Assembly (NCBI GenBank): GCA_003232155.1
Contig: QILY01000076.1
Location: 1-6,312 of the forward strand
Direction of reading: 5' to 3'
Source of the DNA: Maribacter sp.
GTDB taxonomy: Bacteria; Bacteroidota; Bacteroidia; Flavobacteriales; Flavobacteriaceae
DNA length: 6,312 bases
The notes under the pieces were generated by a model. The model was not told the DNA's origin and did not search any database. It was given only the letters and a program-made list of their open reading frames with translations. Below are positions 5,072 to 6,312 of this stretch, piece by piece. Positions within the stretch are counted from its first letter, which is position 1. Each line of letters begins with the position of its first letter. The translations under genes were made by a program, and so were the position numbers.

Positions 5072-6312
5072 ATGAGAGTTTTTAAATTTGGTGGCGCATC
5101 GGTCAAAGATGCCAATGGTGTAAAAAATCTGGTTAAGGTTTTACAAGAAGTAGGCCATGATAATACATTGGTCGTGGTATCTGCCATGGGTAAAACGACC
5201 AATGCTATGGAAGCTATTGTCAATGCATATTTTGAGGATAAAAAGGCTTTGCCGGCAGTTATTAATGAAGTAGTTCAGTACCACTATACTATTATAGCCG
5301 ACTTGTTCTTGAATGATACCCATGCTATTTATAAAAAAGTAAAACTGCTTTTTGATGAGGTTCAAGGGTTTCTAACGTGGAACAAATCACCCAACTATAA
5401 TTTTGTATATGACCAAGTGGTAGGGTATGGCGAATTTGTTTCTACCACGATTATAAGTGCATACTTAAATGAAATAGGTATAAAGAATAATTGGTTGGAT
5501 GTTCGTCATTTAATCAAGACGGATGCCAGTTATAGAGATACTACCGTGAATTGGGATAAGACCCATGAGAATATTTCTGAATTGGTAGATAGAAAAAAAT
5601 TGAACATCACCCAAGGCTTTTTAGGAAGCGATGACAATAATTTCACAACCACTTTAGGCCGTGAAGGTTCTGATTATACAGCTGCAATTTTAGCCTATTG
5701 CTTAAACGCAAGTTCTGTAACTATCTGGAAAGATGTACCTGGTGTACTGAATGCCGACCCTCGATATTTTAAAGACACTCAATTGCTGAATAACATATCG
5801 TATCGTGAGGCGATAGAGTTGGCTTTTTATGGTGCGTCGGTTATACACCCTAAAACACTTCAGCCACTTCAGGGGAAAGAAATTCCTTTACATGTAAAAT
5901 CATTTATAAACCCTAAAAATAAAGGAACAACTGTGGGAAAAGGTGTGGGCATTGAGCCTAAAGTACCTTGTTTTATTGTAAAAAAGAATCAAGTTTTAAT
6001 GCAGCTTTCTTCTTTGGATTTTTCTTTTATTGTTGAAGATAGTATTAGTGAACTATTTAAAATGTTTCATGACTATAAAATGAAAGTTGAACTCATCCAA
6101 AATTCTGCCATTAGTTTTTCAGTATGTGTAGACAATAAGTTTGGCAGGCTTAATGAACTTTTAAACGTGCTTAAAAGTAGGTATAAGGCATCTTGTCATG
6201 AAAATGTATCACTATATACCATTCGTCATTTTAACACTAAGGCCATTGAGTCACTTTTAAACGGGCATGAAGTGCTGTTAGAGCAAAGAGGAAAAGAAAC
6301 AGTACAGTTCGT
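5072..6312 (+). CDS. Aspartate kinase, monofunctional, C-terminus cut off by the window end
   Basis: It phosphorylates L-aspartate with ATP to give 4-phospho-L-aspartate, the first step towards lysine, threonine, methionine and diaminopimelate. The frame is open for 413 codons plus two bases to the window edge. The ending EVLLEQRGKETVQF resembles the usual last strand of these enzymes, so probably only a handful of residues are missing. Start MRVFKFGGASV carries the kinase signature KFGGAS (5-10). VVVSAMGKTTN is at 34-44, GYGEFVST (118-125) has the aspartate-binding Glu121, and TLGREGSDYTAAILAYC (194-210) and WKDVPGVLNADPR (219-231) form the nucleotide and substrate site. FYGASVIHPKTLQPL (252-266) closes the catalytic domain. 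Two ACT domains follow from about residue 300. The first, around 311-352, differs from E. coli LysC at the lysine-contact loop. No homoserine dehydrogenase domain is present within the window. The ATG at 5072 follows an A-rich leader and begins directly with the conserved N-terminus. Confidence 0.95.
   Translation, partial: MRVFKFGGASVKDANGVKNLVKVLQEVGHDNTLVVVSAMGKTTNAMEAIVNAYFEDKKALPAVINEVVQYHYTIIADLFLNDTHAIYKKVKLLFDEVQGFLTWNKSPNYNFVYDQVVGYGEFVSTTIISAYLNEIGIKNNWLDVRHLIKTDASYRDTTVNWDKTHENISELVDRKKLNITQGFLGSDDNNFTTTLGREGSDYTAAILAYCLNASSVTIWKDVPGVLNADPRYFKDTQLLNNISYREAIELAFYGASVIHPKTLQPLQGKEIPLHVKSFINPKNKGTTVGKGVGIEPKVPCFIVKKNQVLMQLSSLDFSFIVEDSISELFKMFHDYKMKVELIQNSAISFSVCVDNKFGRLNELLNVLKSRYKASCHENVSLYTIRHFNTKAIESLLNGHEVLLEQRGKETVQF

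Noticed and set aside
5141..5365. 74-codon minus-strand open frame
   Set aside because: It lies inside the aspartate kinase gene, whose family motifs are unambiguous. The antisense frame is a shadow.
1..6312. Undescribed defence or mobile-island system
   Set aside because: All full-length genes belong to recognisable uptake or housekeeping families. No nuclease, integrase, toxin-antitoxin pair, tRNA or attachment site was seen.

Overview
The window is an AT-rich stretch of a Bacteroidota chromosome, most likely a (probably marine) member of the Flavobacteriaceae. The evidence is a TonB-dependent receptor paired with a HmuY-type surface lipoprotein, a lipoprotein export signal of the Ser/Asp-rich Bacteroidota type, start codons without Shine-Dalgarno sequences, promoter matches to the Bacteroidota -7 consensus TAnnTTTG, and housekeeping proteins (class I fructose-bisphosphatase, aspartate kinase) with a flavobacterial look. 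The genus cannot be fixed from sequence alone.

Left half (1-2940) is a probable heme/iron acquisition locus. A gene entering from the left edge on the minus strand encodes an exported protein whose first 37 residues resemble DUF6607. A 108-bp divergent promoter region with AGAAT/ATTCT-type dyads and a repeated TTCTAARTAA motif separates it from an outer-membrane TonB-dependent receptor (220-2292). Eighteen bases later comes a HmuY-family lipoprotein (2311-2940), almost certainly in the same transcript. The expected arrangement is a surface lipoprotein that captures heme, or a related ligand, and hands it to the receptor for TonB-driven import. The HmuY homologue has only one His and one internal Met, so it cannot use the bis-His heme ligation known from Porphyromonas gingivalis HmuY.

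The middle (2941-3343) is a 403-bp gene-free gap between two convergent genes. From left to right it holds an intrinsic terminator for the receptor/HmuY operon, a 166-bp foldback element with terminal inverted repeats and a flanking direct repeat (a MITE candidate), a short GTTTATNN triplet repeat, and five tandem copies of the heptamer CCATCAA lying five bases beyond the end of the next gene.

The right half is chromosomal housekeeping. A minus-strand class I fructose-1,6-bisphosphatase (3344-4342, gluconeogenesis) is divergent from a GNAT acetyltransferase of the diamine/SSAT-like type (4456-4935). A 136-bp spacer containing a second quasi-palindrome follows, and then a monofunctional aspartate kinase (5072 to the window end), which lacks only its last few residues. 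No defence system, RNA gene, CRISPR array or integrase was found. The most unusual items are the foldback element, the His-poor HmuY protein, the EF-hand-like loop in the receptor, and the linkage of the DUF6607-like gene to a heme locus.
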